A stretch of 64,000 bases of DNA. Source: Roseiarcus sp963741405. Its GTDB lineage: Bacteria; Pseudomonadota; Alphaproteobacteria; Rhizobiales; Beijerinckiaceae. Position 1 is the stretch's first letter. Each line of letters begins with the position of its first letter. Below, piece by piece: positions 1 to 8,307 of the stretch. The translations under genes were made by a program, and so were the position numbers. The stretch is from assembly GCA_963741405.1 (NCBI GenBank), contig CAVUHX010000051.1:124001-188000 (forward strand), written 5' to 3'. The notes beneath the pieces are model-generated. The model was not told where the DNA came from and did not search any database. It worked only from the letters and a program-made list of their open reading frames with translations.

Positions 1-166
1 CGGGCTCACGCTCTCTCACGACCGGAACGTCGAAGTAGACTTCCTCCCCCCAGCGCAACACGCGGCCTTTGATTGGGAGACGATCCCAGATCGCGTCGGC
101 GGTCGGCGTCTGCAGGAGTTCTGCTTCCAGAGCGACGGACCCGAGCTCGAACTTTATTCTGCGCAT
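1..166 (-). CDS. Cyclophilin-like domain protein, C-terminus cut by the window edge
   Basis: The gene starts with ATG at 166 behind a GAGGAG ribosome site and runs off the left edge, leaving about 55 residues. The visible N-terminus (MRRIKFELGSVALEAEL, then an AIWDRLP helix and a GRVLRWGEEVYFDVPV strand pair) matches the small cyclophilin-like beta-barrel family (Cyclophil_like, TM1367 type). These proteins are about 120 residues long and have no settled biochemical role. It is divergent from the AlkD-like gene at 343, so 167-342 should hold both promoters. The family call rests on pattern recall of this N-terminus; the missing half could not be checked. Confidence 0.7.
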   Translation of the reverse strand, partial: MRRIKFELGSVALEAELLQTPTADAIWDRLPIKGRVLRWGEEVYFDVPVVREREP

Positions 167-342
167 GTTTCTCGCCTCCTCAATGCAGCATTCCTTTCGC
201 GAGAGCATATCATCGCAAAAGCGAAGAGGGGCGACGCGGCGATCCTGGGCAGCCTTCGGCCAACCCCGTGATCGCGTTCTGCGTCCTGCCCGCCGCAGGA
301 CGAAGGCGACAGCGCGAAGACGAACGGAACACGAGACTTGCC

Positions 343-1023
343 ATGAACGAGAGGATCGTAGCATCCGCCGGAACCCATCTCCTGCAAACCCTGCGCGCGC
401 TCGGCGACCCCAACCGCGCGACTCAGGAAAAGCGCTACCAGAAGTCGCGCTGGGAGCATTGGGGCGTCGCGCTGCCGAAGATGGACATCGCGATCAAAAA
501 TACGCTCGGCGATATTTCGCAGGCGCAGGCGCTGGAGCTCTGCCGCCGCCTGTGGCGCGAGCCGGTCTGGGACCTCAAAATCGTCGCGGGGCGGATCCTT
601 GCGCGGAAATCGATCGCGGCAGACGCCGAGGTATGGGAGTTCGTAACCGGCCGCCTCGCTGAGCTCGACGGCTGGGCGGTGGCGGACAATTTTGCGCCCG
701 CCGCATGGCGCTGCCTGACCGAAAACACCGGCAGGCTGGACACAGCAGAAACCTGGATCGAAAGCCCGCATGTATGGACGCGCCGCGCCGCGCTTGTGTT
801 CACCCTGCCCTGGGCGAAGGAGATGCGCGACCCCGAGCGGATGCTCGGCTGGGCGGCGCGACTGGCGGAGAACCGCGAATGGTTCATCCAGAAGGCGATC
901 GGCTGGTGGCTGCGCGAATTGTCGAAGCGGGATCCTGAACGCGTTCGCCGGTTTCTGGCGGACCACAGCGAGACGCTGAAAGGCGTCGCCAGGCGCGAGG
1001 CGACGAAGTATCTCACGGCGTGA
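343..1023 (+). CDS. DNA alkylation repair protein (AlkD-like HEAT-repeat glycosylase)
   Basis: A protein of 226 residues, predicted to excise alkylated bases in the cytosol. The open frame extends upstream to 73, but the ATG at 343 (MNERIVASAGTHLLQTLRAL) is preferred because the upstream part is low-complexity, lies over the promoter of the divergent gene and resembles no protein. The body is a string of helical pairs rich in W and R (WGVALPKMDIAIKNT, LWREPVWDLKIVAGRIL, WTRRAALVFTLPWAKE, WFIQKAIGWWLRELSKRDP), the pattern of the DNA alkylation repair family PF08713. The IQKAIGWWLRE motif near the C-terminus is typical. It stands alone and no operon partner is seen. Confidence 0.85.
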   Translation: MNERIVASAGTHLLQTLRALGDPNRATQEKRYQKSRWEHWGVALPKMDIAIKNTLGDISQAQALELCRRLWREPVWDLKIVAGRILARKSIAADAEVWEFVTGRLAELDGWAVADNFAPAAWRCLTENTGRLDTAETWIESPHVWTRRAALVFTLPWAKEMRDPERMLGWAARLAENREWFIQKAIGWWLRELSKRDPERVRRFLADHSETLKGVARREATKYLTA

Positions 1024-1059
1024 AGGCCGCGACGGTCAGCGGCGCGAGGCACAGATGAG

Positions 1060-1228
1060 GTCATGGCCGAGCTTGTCTACGGCGGTCCCGGCCATCCACG
1101 CCTTTACCTGCACGACGCGGCTGGCGATAAGATCTTGCTTGAGTGCGCGACTCAGCGACACCTTTGCCAGACGCGCGATGTCAAAGACTGCGGAACCGCG
1201 TGGATGGGCGGGACAAGCCCGGCCATAG
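1060..1228. repeat. Pair of inverted copies of an alphaproteobacterial intergenic repeat
   Basis: At 1060-1102 the top strand reads GTCATGGCCGAGCTTGTC followed, after about ten extra bases, by CCGGCCATCCACGCC. At 1197-1228 the opposite orientation appears: CGTGGATGGGCGGGACAAGC followed by CCGGCCATAGCG. Each is a degenerate form of a palindromic repeat (core GGCCGGGACAAGCCCGGCC) that I recognise as common between genes in Rhizobiales genomes. Both copies can form a hairpin alone, and together they form a larger inverted pair around about 95 bp. No gene is seen between them; open frames here are the repeat read through. Confidence 0.6.
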
Positions 1229-1246
1229 CGATTGGAGGCGAGCGCC

Positions 1247-1627
1247 ATGACGGACCTCGACAGCTTCTCGTTCGGCGACAGTCCGGCTCTCGCCGATGAA
1301 TTGCTCGACCTGGTCCTCGTCGGAAAGAAGACGGCGACCTGCTGGGCGGCGACCGAGGGCCTGAAACGCGTCGAAGTCGGCAAGCGATGGATCGTCAAGG
1401 ACGGACGCGGCCGGCCGCGCGCGATCATCGAGACGATCGAACTGACGCGGCGGCGGTTTCTCGAGGTCGACGCGCCGTTCGCCCGCGACGAGGGCGAGGG
1501 CGATCGCTCGCTCGCCTTCTGGCGGCGGGCGCATGCGGAATATTTCACCCGGCTTGGCCAGTTCGCCGAGGATATGGAACTCCATTGCGAGCGCTTCAGG
1601 CTGGTCGAAGTCCTCGCCCGCAGCTGA
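1247..1627 (+). CDS. ASCH domain-containing protein
   Basis: A protein of 126 residues. The start is ATG 1247 with a GGAGG site 8-9 bases upstream; a TTG five codons earlier is less likely. Motifs fit the ASCH fold (PUA-like beta-barrel, proposed RNA or nucleotide binding): GDSPALADELLDLVLVGKKTATCW near the N-terminus holds the characteristic lysine-rich GKKTAT turn. VGKRWIVKDGRGRPRAIIETIEL supplies the central strands. The C-terminus (EGEGDRSLAFWRRAHAEYF) is the usual family ending. Bacterial ASCH proteins of this size are mostly uncharacterised, although some act as amidohydrolases on acetylcytidine, so no substrate is assigned. It follows the repeat pair and has no obvious operon partner. 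Confidence 0.85.
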   Translation: MTDLDSFSFGDSPALADELLDLVLVGKKTATCWAATEGLKRVEVGKRWIVKDGRGRPRAIIETIELTRRRFLEVDAPFARDEGEGDRSLAFWRRAHAEYFTRLGQFAEDMELHCERFRLVEVLARS

Positions 1628-1908
1628 CGAATGCGACGAACAGGCGGGCTCGGCGTCAGTCCAGCCCTTCGTCGGGCGCTTCGTCTCCTTCATCGCGAGT
1701 CTCACCCACGAGGGGCGTAAAGGAGCAGGAGGAATCCTGCCGCGGCGGACGACTCGCAATAACGATGTCCGTCCAATCCCCGGATCGGCCACAAATCCCG
1801 GCTAGCTTCGCGCCCGCCTATGGGCTCGCGGATAGTCGGGATCGCGGACGTGCGATCCCGTTCCGCGTACGCCCTTGGCTGGCAACTTTTGAGCCTTCTG
1901 AGCTTCCA

Positions 1909-2337
1909 ATGCGGCGCGCTGTCTTCACCGTTCTCGCTCTCCTCGTCTGCGCCGGCCCCGCGCTGGCCGACGTTCGCATCGAAGCCAGCCCCGGAGGCGA
2001 AGCCTCGTCGTTCCTGAGATATTTCGAAACGCTGCGGGAATCCGGCGAGCGGGTGGTGATCGACGGTCCCTGCTTTTCGGCCTGCACGCTTGTGCTCGAC
2101 ATCGTGCCGCGGAGCCGGATCTGCGTTACGCCGCGGGCAATCCTCGGTTTTCATGCGGCGCGCCTGGTCGACCGGCTTTCCGGCGAGGAATTCGCAGCGC
2201 CGAAAGAGACACGTGTCGTGGCCGAGGCCTATCCGGCGGCGATCCGCGCCTGGATCCGGCGGCACGGCGGCCTGACGGCGAGGCCGATCTTTCTGCGCGG
2301 ACGAGAACTCGCGGCTTTGTATCCCCCGTGCCGATAG
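1909..2337 (+). CDS. Small exported protein with a ClpP/crotonase-like Ser motif (COG3904-like)
   Basis: A protein of 142 residues beginning at ATG 1909. A signal peptide (MRRAVFTVLALLVCAGPALA) precedes the mature part. The mature protein has a GPCFSACTLVLD segment and then an ILGFHAAR strand, the arrangement seen in exported ClpP/crotonase-fold proteins of the COG3904 type, where the serine of the SAC motif occupies the nucleophile position. Two cysteines flank that serine and more lie at ICVTP and at the C-terminus (YPPCR), so disulphides are possible in the periplasm. Whether it is a peptidase is unknown; no complete Ser-His-Asp triad was assigned. The 280 bp upstream (1628-1908) hold no gene. 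Confidence 0.6.
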   Translation: MRRAVFTVLALLVCAGPALADVRIEASPGGEASSFLRYFETLRESGERVVIDGPCFSACTLVLDIVPRSRICVTPRAILGFHAARLVDRLSGEEFAAPKETRVVAEAYPAAIRAWIRRHGGLTARPIFLRGRELAALYPPCR

Positions 2338-2753
2338 GTCGGCTGGCGGTTCCGCTTCCGCCGCACGCCCGCCGCGGCGAGCTCCGGCCTCCTTGAACGC
2401 GCTGGCGGAGCGAAGCGGCCCGCGATTTTGTTGCCCTAAAGCCACATAGCGAAACCAAAACGTCTCCCAATCTCGGATCCGTTTCAGGAAACGGTGATTT
2501 ACTTCGGGCGACAGAGTTATCGATATTCCTCTCAGCGCATTACGATTCTTCGATCACATTTCCACGGCGATCACGCCGCGGAAGGGTACTTGGCTCAACG
2601 TTTCGGCGCCGGCAGACCATTGGCTTCCTAAATTCCATTTCATAAGGTCGGGTTCAGACACACCTGCAGGCGCGACGCCTCCGCTGCGGCGCGCGCTGCA
2701 GGGGAGATATCGGGGGGATTGATAAGTATACTTAAAATATCGCCTTTGTTGAT
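2338..2753. other. Intergenic region upstream of porin 1
   Basis: No gene is seen in these 416 bp. The first part is GC-rich non-coding sequence; the last 60 bp are AT-rich and contain a perfect 10-bp palindrome AAGTATACTT at 2724-2733, about 20-30 bp before the porin start. This is the expected place for the porin promoter or an operator. No clear ribosome site precedes the porin start. Confidence 0.4.
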
Positions 2754-4388
2754 ATGTGTGCGCTTATGACGCGATTTGGCCTAGTTCTTCTGGCGAGCGC
2801 CGCTCTCGCCGGGCTGGCGCAGGCGGCGGATCACCCGACCGGGAAGGAGGCTGCCGCGGCGGCCCCCAGGCCGAACTGCTGGGAGAGCGTCTGGAACTGG
2901 CTGAATTCCTCGGCGACCGACTGCCCGATCAGCGCCTCCGGCATCACGCTCTACGGCACGCTCGACGTCAACGCTTCTTCGCTGAGCTGGGGCGCCGGTT
3001 ACAGCCCGAGCGCGGACAAGCTCAATTACGGAATTCAGAAGAGCGGCAACGCGCCCCGTTTCATGTTCGGGTACAACGCTCTCAGCACCAGCGTGCTCGG
3101 CCTCGAGATCAAGGAGGACCTGGCCCCGATCGGCCTTGCCGACTGGTCGCTCATTGGCGTCGTCGAAGCGGGCATCAACCCGTACTCCGGCCTGTTCCTC
3201 AATCCGCCGCGGACACTCGCCGATAACAATCTCAGGTCCGCTGGCGCGTTTCCCTGGCAGGCGACGAACTTCGACTCGAGCCGCAACGGTTCGTGGGACA
3301 ACTCGCAAGGCTATCTCGGCGTGAGTCACCCGGTTTACGGCACGCTCACTTTCGGCCGCACCAACTCGCTCGCCTTCGACGTCATGGCAGCCTACGACCC
3401 GGTTGCGTCGGTCGCCTTTTCGGTGCTCGGCTTCTCGAGCGCGTTCCCCGGCTTCGGCACAACCGGAACCGTCCGCCCGAACACGGCCTTCACCTACCGC
3501 CTGTCCTACCAGAATTTCCGCGCCGCGGCCCAGGTTCAGATCGGGGGTTACGACTGGAACAACGCCTCGCAGGGCATGTACCAGGGACAGCTTGGCGCCG
3601 ATTTCGGGCCGCTCTCCCTCGATGGCGTCATCAGCTTAGCCAAGGACGCGGTCTCGCTCTCGACCTTCGGCGGCTTGAACACAAAGTGCCTCCCCGCCAA
3701 TCCGACCGACTGCTATGTCTTCGTGAACAATGCCTATTACGATCCGAACTCGGTGCTGATGGCGACGCTGTCCAACAACACCGGTCTCGAGCTGGTGGCC
3801 AAGTACAAGTGGAACGCGGTCACCTTTTACGGCGGTTATCTCTACGCGAAGCTCCAGAATCCGAGCGACAGCTATCTCGGGGGCTTCCCGACCATCGCCG
3901 AAGGCATATCCGTTCCGGGGGGCTACTGGAGCAAAGGCGTCTACACCAACGGCGCGGTCACCAGCAACGCCTATAACTTCAACCGCATCCTCAACACGGT
4001 CTGGACCGGCTTCAAGTGGTCGGTGTGGGGCAACCTCGACGTCGCGATGGGCTTCTATTATCAGAGCCAGAACAACTATAACTTCACTGTCGTAAACGGG
4101 ATTACGACCGGAGCCGCCTGCACCGGCGCCGGCGCCTTCATCAGCAGTTCAAAGTGCGCCGGCAGCCAGGACGCCGCTTCGCTGCTGATCGACTACCGGC
4201 CGGTCAAGCGCGTCGACATCTACGCCGGCGTGATGGTCACCAATGTCTATGGCGGCCTCGCCAGCGGCTTTACCCAGACCACTTCCTACTCCGTCCCCAC
4301 TGCGGGCGGGAAGATTTTCACCGCAATCGCAGCTTCGGCGCATACGCAGGCATGGGACCCGACGGTCGGCATCCGCATCCGGTTCTGA
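2754..4388 (+). CDS. Porin 1 (alphaproteobacterial outer-membrane beta-barrel)
   Basis: A protein of 544 residues from ATG 2754, or 540 from ATG 2766; the second gives a cleaner signal peptide (MTRFGLVLLASAALAGLAQA). The mature N-terminus carries a conserved NCWESVWNWLNSSATDCPIS block with two cysteines, followed by YGTLDVNASSLSWGAGY, the first barrel strand of the family. The rest alternates aromatic and glycine-rich strands and ends in PTVGIRIRF with the terminal phenylalanine needed for barrel assembly. Role: passive uptake channel in the outer membrane. A second porin of identical length lies at 14493, sharing the cysteine block and the DYRPVKRVDIYAGVM / DWRPVKRVDIYAGVM segment, so the two are paralogues. 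Substrate preference cannot be inferred. Confidence 0.9.
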   Translation: MCALMTRFGLVLLASAALAGLAQAADHPTGKEAAAAAPRPNCWESVWNWLNSSATDCPISASGITLYGTLDVNASSLSWGAGYSPSADKLNYGIQKSGNAPRFMFGYNALSTSVLGLEIKEDLAPIGLADWSLIGVVEAGINPYSGLFLNPPRTLADNNLRSAGAFPWQATNFDSSRNGSWDNSQGYLGVSHPVYGTLTFGRTNSLAFDVMAAYDPVASVAFSVLGFSSAFPGFGTTGTVRPNTAFTYRLSYQNFRAAAQVQIGGYDWNNASQGMYQGQLGADFGPLSLDGVISLAKDAVSLSTFGGLNTKCLPANPTDCYVFVNNAYYDPNSVLMATLSNNTGLELVAKYKWNAVTFYGGYLYAKLQNPSDSYLGGFPTIAEGISVPGGYWSKGVYTNGAVTSNAYNFNRILNTVWTGFKWSVWGNLDVAMGFYYQSQNNYNFTVVNGITTGAACTGAGAFISSSKCAGSQDAASLLIDYRPVKRVDIYAGVMVTNVYGGLASGFTQTTSYSVPTAGGKIFTAIAASAHTQAWDPTVGIRIRF

Positions 4389-4492
4389 CGAGAGGTTCTG
4401 CGACGGGATTTCTTCGTCGACTCGGAACGCGAAGGGGGGGCGTGGACGAGGCGTCCCCGCGGCCCTTCCTATTGTCATGATCCGCGCCGCGA

Positions 4493-4816
4493 TCAGCCCG
4501 GGTTGCCGCCGATGCAGCCCTTGTTGCAATCGTTGATGTCGCGGCTGAGACCGTCCTCGTCGCCCTGTCCGTTCGGATAGGGCCGGGCGGCGGGGAAAAG
4601 GATCGGGGCCGGCGCCGACGGGGGAACCTGAGCGGTCGCATTCGGCGCAATCGCTTCGGCGTGAATGGCGCGATGCGCGTGACGGCGCGCGGGATGATGA
4701 TGACGGACCAACCCGGAATTGGCGGCTTCGTCGGCCTGCGCGGGCGCCGCAAGCGCGATCGCAACGGCGATGCCCATTCCGAGAAGGGTGGGGAAGATCC
4801 ACACGGAAAACTTCAC
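4493..4816 (-). CDS. Small exported histidine-rich protein, function unknown
   Basis: A protein of 107 residues if started at GTG 4816, where a normal signal peptide begins (KFSVWIFPTLLGMGIAVAIA then APAQA/DE). An ATG at 4855 would add 13 residues with acidic charge before the signal, which is less plausible. The mature chain has a HHHPARRHAHRAIHAE histidine cluster, a proline-alanine linker and a C-terminal DINDCNKGCIGGNPG with two cysteines. The histidines suggest metal binding, but that is inference and no family was recognised. It converges on porin 1, with 104 bp between the stops. Confidence 0.55.
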   Translation of the reverse strand: MKFSVWIFPTLLGMGIAVAIALAAPAQADEAANSGLVRHHHPARRHAHRAIHAEAIAPNATAQVPPSAPAPILFPAARPYPNGQGDEDGLSRDINDCNKGCIGGNPG

Positions 4817-5122
4817 GTCCTCGTCCTCGACAGGGAGAGACAGGCCAACCGCCATGAATACTTCAGCACGACCAAGATCTACTGGACCAGCACTCGTTAT
4901 CATCCAACCTTGAGGCGATAAATTAAATTCGATTTACCTGAAATGAAATTTAAACTTGCGGATGTCCTCCCGGTCCTGCGCGAAAACGGACGCGATGGCG
5001 CATTGCGGAGCTGAAAGCCCAAATTCTCTTCCGGATATTCCAGTTTTCCGTCGAAAGTTGCCGGACAACGAACAACGCCCATTCCGGCGCGCGTTCCTTG
5101 CGGCGCATGCCGGGCGGTTGCT

Positions 5123-5539
5123 CTATGTCGCCGCGTCAGGCCGGCGAGGCTGGCCGTCGGCGCAAAAGTCCACATCCAGCGTGGCGCGCCAGAAGCCGCG
5201 CGGGCCGGGCTCGCGAACCGGGCGCGGAGCGTAACGGACGCAAAGCCCGGCGCGCTCCCACCACGCCCTCGGCATGTCGCCGCGATTGACCGGATTGAGC
5301 CCGACGTCCGGGCGGCGCCAGAAGTCGCAGTTTGCGCAATGCGTCCCGATCGACAGGGACGCCGCCTCGACGCCCTCCCCGCACCATTGCCAATTGCGCG
5401 TCAACGGCCAGTGCGCCACCTCGTCGGGGCGATTGGTGGCGTCCGGCGCATGGCGGCAGCACACGCCCTCGCTTTCCCTGAGCTTGCGCCAGAACGCGCA
5501 GGCCCCGCAATTGACGGGCCGGAGCGGAACATCGGTCAT
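5123..5539 (-). CDS. Protein with two tandem four-cysteine modules, function unknown
   Basis: A protein of 138 residues starting at ATG 5539, which overlaps the stop of the outer-membrane factor gene by 4 bp (ATGA), so it is the last gene of the efflux operon. It carries two similar halves: NCGACAFWRK (C11, C14), GVCCRHAP (C27) and WCGEG (C53); then HCANCDFWRR (C68, C71), GLCVRYAP (C100) and FCADG (C126). The gap from third to fourth cysteine is 26 residues in both halves, and the flanking words (FWR, RxAP, WP/WR, CxxG) also repeat. This looks like a duplicated zinc- or iron-binding module. No signal peptide or membrane segment is present. No characterised homologue was recognised. Confidence 0.7.
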   Translation of the reverse strand: MTDVPLRPVNCGACAFWRKLRESEGVCCRHAPDATNRPDEVAHWPLTRNWQWCGEGVEAASLSIGTHCANCDFWRRPDVGLNPVNRGDMPRAWWERAGLCVRYAPRPVREPGPRGFWRATLDVDFCADGQPRRPDAAT

Positions 5540-7005
5540 GGGTCTGCTTTCGAAATATCCCTGACCAGTTGCACGGGCGTGGGCGTGAAGTCGGTCGGCG
5601 GGGGCGGCGGCGGGGGCGTGACCGTCCATCCTCCGCCAAGAGCCAGCATCAGGCCGATTTCAGTCTCGAGCTCGCGCGTGTGCAGGATGATCGCCAGGCG
5701 CTGGGCTTCGAGGGCGGCGCTTTGCGCGGTCACCACGTCCAGGAACGATGAGGCTCCGTCGCGGTAAAGCGTCATCGAGAGATCGGCAGCCCGCCGGGCC
5801 GCGTCGGCCGCCGTCGAAACCTGGCGCGACTCCTGCGCAAGCCAGCGCAATGCGGACAGATTGTCCTCGACCTCCTTGACGGCGCGCAGCACGATCGAGC
5901 GGTACCTTTCCGCGGCCTCGGTGAACGAGGCCTTGGCGACCTCCAGTTCCGCCTGTCGGAGGCCGGCGTCGAACAGCGGGAAATCGACCGCCGGACCGAT
6001 GGTCCCGAAGGCGTTTCCCGGGTTGAACAACCGAAAGCCCGTATCCTGGGTTCCACCGAGGGCGATCAGGGTGAACCTCGGGAAGAAGTTCGCCCGGGCC
6101 GCGCCGACGCCCTCATTGGCGGCGGCGGTCAGGCGCTCCTGCTCGGCGACGTCGGGCCTGCGCCGCAACACTTCCGCCGGGACCGCGCGCGGCCGCTTGG
6201 GCAGGGGAAGAGCAGCCGAGGACTTCGCGACGGAAAAGGACGCCGCGGGCTTTCCGACCAGGGCCGCAATCGCGTCCTCGAGCGCGGCGCGCTGGAGCGC
6301 GATTTCCGACTGCTGCGCTTCGGCCGAACTCAGTTGGGTTTGCGCCCGATCGACGTCGACCGGCGATGCGATCTGCGCGGCGAGCCGGGACTTGGTCAGA
6401 TCGAGCGCGGAGCGGTAGATTCCGATCGTGTCGGAGATGAGCTTTGCCTGCGCGTCGAGGCCGCGCAGGTCGACATAGGCGCGGGCCAGTTCGGCGTGCA
6501 GTTCGAGCCGAGCCTGGGCGAGCGCATCCCCGCTCGCCTCGGCCGTCAGGTTCGCCGCGCTGACGAGGTCGCGCACGCGTCCCCAGATGTCAATCTCGTA
6601 CGAGACCTGTCCGCCGAGGATGTTGTTGCCGTAGTACGTCGGCTGGTTCGCCGAACGCAACGGCCGGTTGTTTGATTGCCTGTTGGCGGTGACCTGTCCG
6701 ATCGCATCGACCTGCGGGAGAAGCCCCGCCGCTGCCTGCGCCGCCCGGGCGACGGCGACATCGTTGGCGGCGACTGCAGCCGCGAGATCGGGATTCGCTG
6801 CGTCCACTTGCGCTTCGAGATTGTCCAGCGCACGGTCCTTGAAACTCCGCCACCAGGACTCGCTGGCCGACAGTTCCACGCCGCCCGAAGGCGCCTCCTT
6901 GAACTTGGCCGGCAGCGACATCTGGGGTGGAGCGTATCGAGGCGCGAAATCGCATCCGCCGAGCGCAAACGCGATCGCCGGCGCGAGGCAGATCCATAGC
7001 TTCAT
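5536..7005 (-). CDS. RND efflux outer-membrane factor (NodT/OprM family lipoprotein)
   Basis: A protein of 489 residues with a lipoprotein signal (MKLWICLAPAIAFALGGCDF; lipobox LGGC, Cys18). It has the repeated TolC-type architecture: WWRSFKDRALDNLEAQVDAANPDLAAAVA in the first half and long coiled-coil helices around ARLELHAELARAYVDLRGLDAQAKL and AIDAL-type repeats in the second. It forms the outer-membrane exit duct for the RND pump encoded just upstream. The start overlaps the MFP stop by 4 bp (ATGA at 7002-7005) and its stop overlaps the next gene the same way. The C-terminus has a polyproline stretch (WTVTPPPPPPPTDF) beyond the usual domain. Confidence 0.9.
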   Translation of the reverse strand: MKLWICLAPAIAFALGGCDFAPRYAPPQMSLPAKFKEAPSGGVELSASESWWRSFKDRALDNLEAQVDAANPDLAAAVAANDVAVARAAQAAAGLLPQVDAIGQVTANRQSNNRPLRSANQPTYYGNNILGGQVSYEIDIWGRVRDLVSAANLTAEASGDALAQARLELHAELARAYVDLRGLDAQAKLISDTIGIYRSALDLTKSRLAAQIASPVDVDRAQTQLSSAEAQQSEIALQRAALEDAIAALVGKPAASFSVAKSSAALPLPKRPRAVPAEVLRRRPDVAEQERLTAAANEGVGAARANFFPRFTLIALGGTQDTGFRLFNPGNAFGTIGPAVDFPLFDAGLRQAELEVAKASFTEAAERYRSIVLRAVKEVEDNLSALRWLAQESRQVSTAADAARRAADLSMTLYRDGASSFLDVVTAQSAALEAQRLAIILHTRELETEIGLMLALGGGWTVTPPPPPPPTDFTPTPVQLVRDISKADP

Positions 7006-8307
7006 TCCCCCCCGCCCCGCTCCGTCTCGGCCATCTTAGGAGACTTCGACCCCGCGGCCCCGGCGCCCTGCTGTCCCGCCGGGGCGGACGACGACGGCCC
7101 CGATCCGTCCGCCAGCCGCACCTCTTCCCCGTTTCCGAGCGATTCCGGCGGGTTGGTGACGATCCGTTCGTCCACGCTCAAGCCTCCGGCAATTTCGACT
7201 TCTGATCCCAAATCGCGGGCAATACGCACTTTCTTCATCAGAATATGGTTGTCAACTCCGAGGGTCGCGACCTCGATCGCGTTATCCCGAAAAACAAGAG
7301 CGTTGGCCGGGATGGTGACCGCATTCGGATCGGGGGGCAATTGGAAATGAACTCGGGCAAACGCGCCCGGGGAAAGGGCGCCGTCCGGATTGTCCGCAAT
7401 CAGCTCGACAAGCAGCGAGCGCGATTTCTTGTCGATCGCATGCGAAGTCGTCTCGATCTTCGCTTCGAACTTGCGACCGGGGTACTCGGGCAGTTGGAGC
7501 GTCGCCGTCAGGCCATTCTTCAGCGCCGCCGCATAGGGTTCCGGAGCGCGGACATAGACCCGGACCTGATGCAGGTCGGCTACGGCGAAGAGCGCAGGAG
7601 AGTCGTTCGAATTCCGCCTTGACCAGCGATCCGACATCGATGTTGCGCGCAGTGACCACGCCATCGAACGGCGCGACAATGTTGGCGAAGGCCTTCAGCG
7701 CCTTCAGCCGATGGACATTGGCCTCCGCGGCCTGGACCTCGGCGTCCTTGGCGCTGGCGTCGCTCTGCTTTTCATCGGCGGCCTGCTGTGACACCGCGGC
7801 CGAACCGCGCAACGAATTCCAGCGCTGCGCCGTCACGTGGGCCAGCTGCTGATTGGCCCTGGCCTTGGCCAGTTCGCTCTCCGCCACGGAAATGCGCTCG
7901 TCGAGCTCGGGCGTATCGACCACCGCCAGGACGTCGCCCTGACGGACCTTGGCCCCGATATCCTTGCGCCACGCGCTGACGTAACCGCTGACCTGGCCGT
8001 GGATCGACGCGTCGTAGTACGCCTCGACATCGCCCGGAAGAACAACCTCCCTCATCTCGCCGCCGAGCTTCGGAGACACGAGTGAGACAGTCGGGATCGC
8101 CTGCTCGTCAGTCCACCGCGCAAGCCTCTCCTCGTCGTGACGGCGCCCGCGAATACCGGTCAGAGCGACGGCGACGGCAACGACGCTGAACAGCACCACG
8201 GCGCGGCCGGCCTTGACCGGAGCACTGGCTTTCGGCCGCCCCTCGTCGCTGGCGCCCGCGTCCGCGGCGGTCTCGGCGGCCGAGATCGGTGGATGGTCGT
8301 GCTTCAT
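7002..8307 (-). CDS. RND efflux membrane-fusion (periplasmic adaptor) protein, one frameshift
   Basis: The gene is 1306 bp, one base more than 435 codons. The N-terminal frame (from ATG 8307) gives MKHDHPPISAAETAAD, one membrane helix (AVVLFSVVAVAVALTGI), the biotinyl-lipoyl strands (GQVSGYVSAWRKDIGAKVRQGDVLAVVDTPELD) and a coiled-coil hairpin up to APFDGVVTARNIDVGSLVKAE. It then leaves frame. The next frame resumes with NDSPALFAVADLHQVRVYVRAPEPYAAAL and continues to the stop at 7002. Removing one base in the GAATTC at about 7610-7613 joins them. The start overlaps the permease stop (ATGA, 8304-8307). Role: links inner-membrane pump to outer-membrane factor. An assembly error is more likely than inactivation, because both halves are well conserved. 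Confidence 0.85.
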
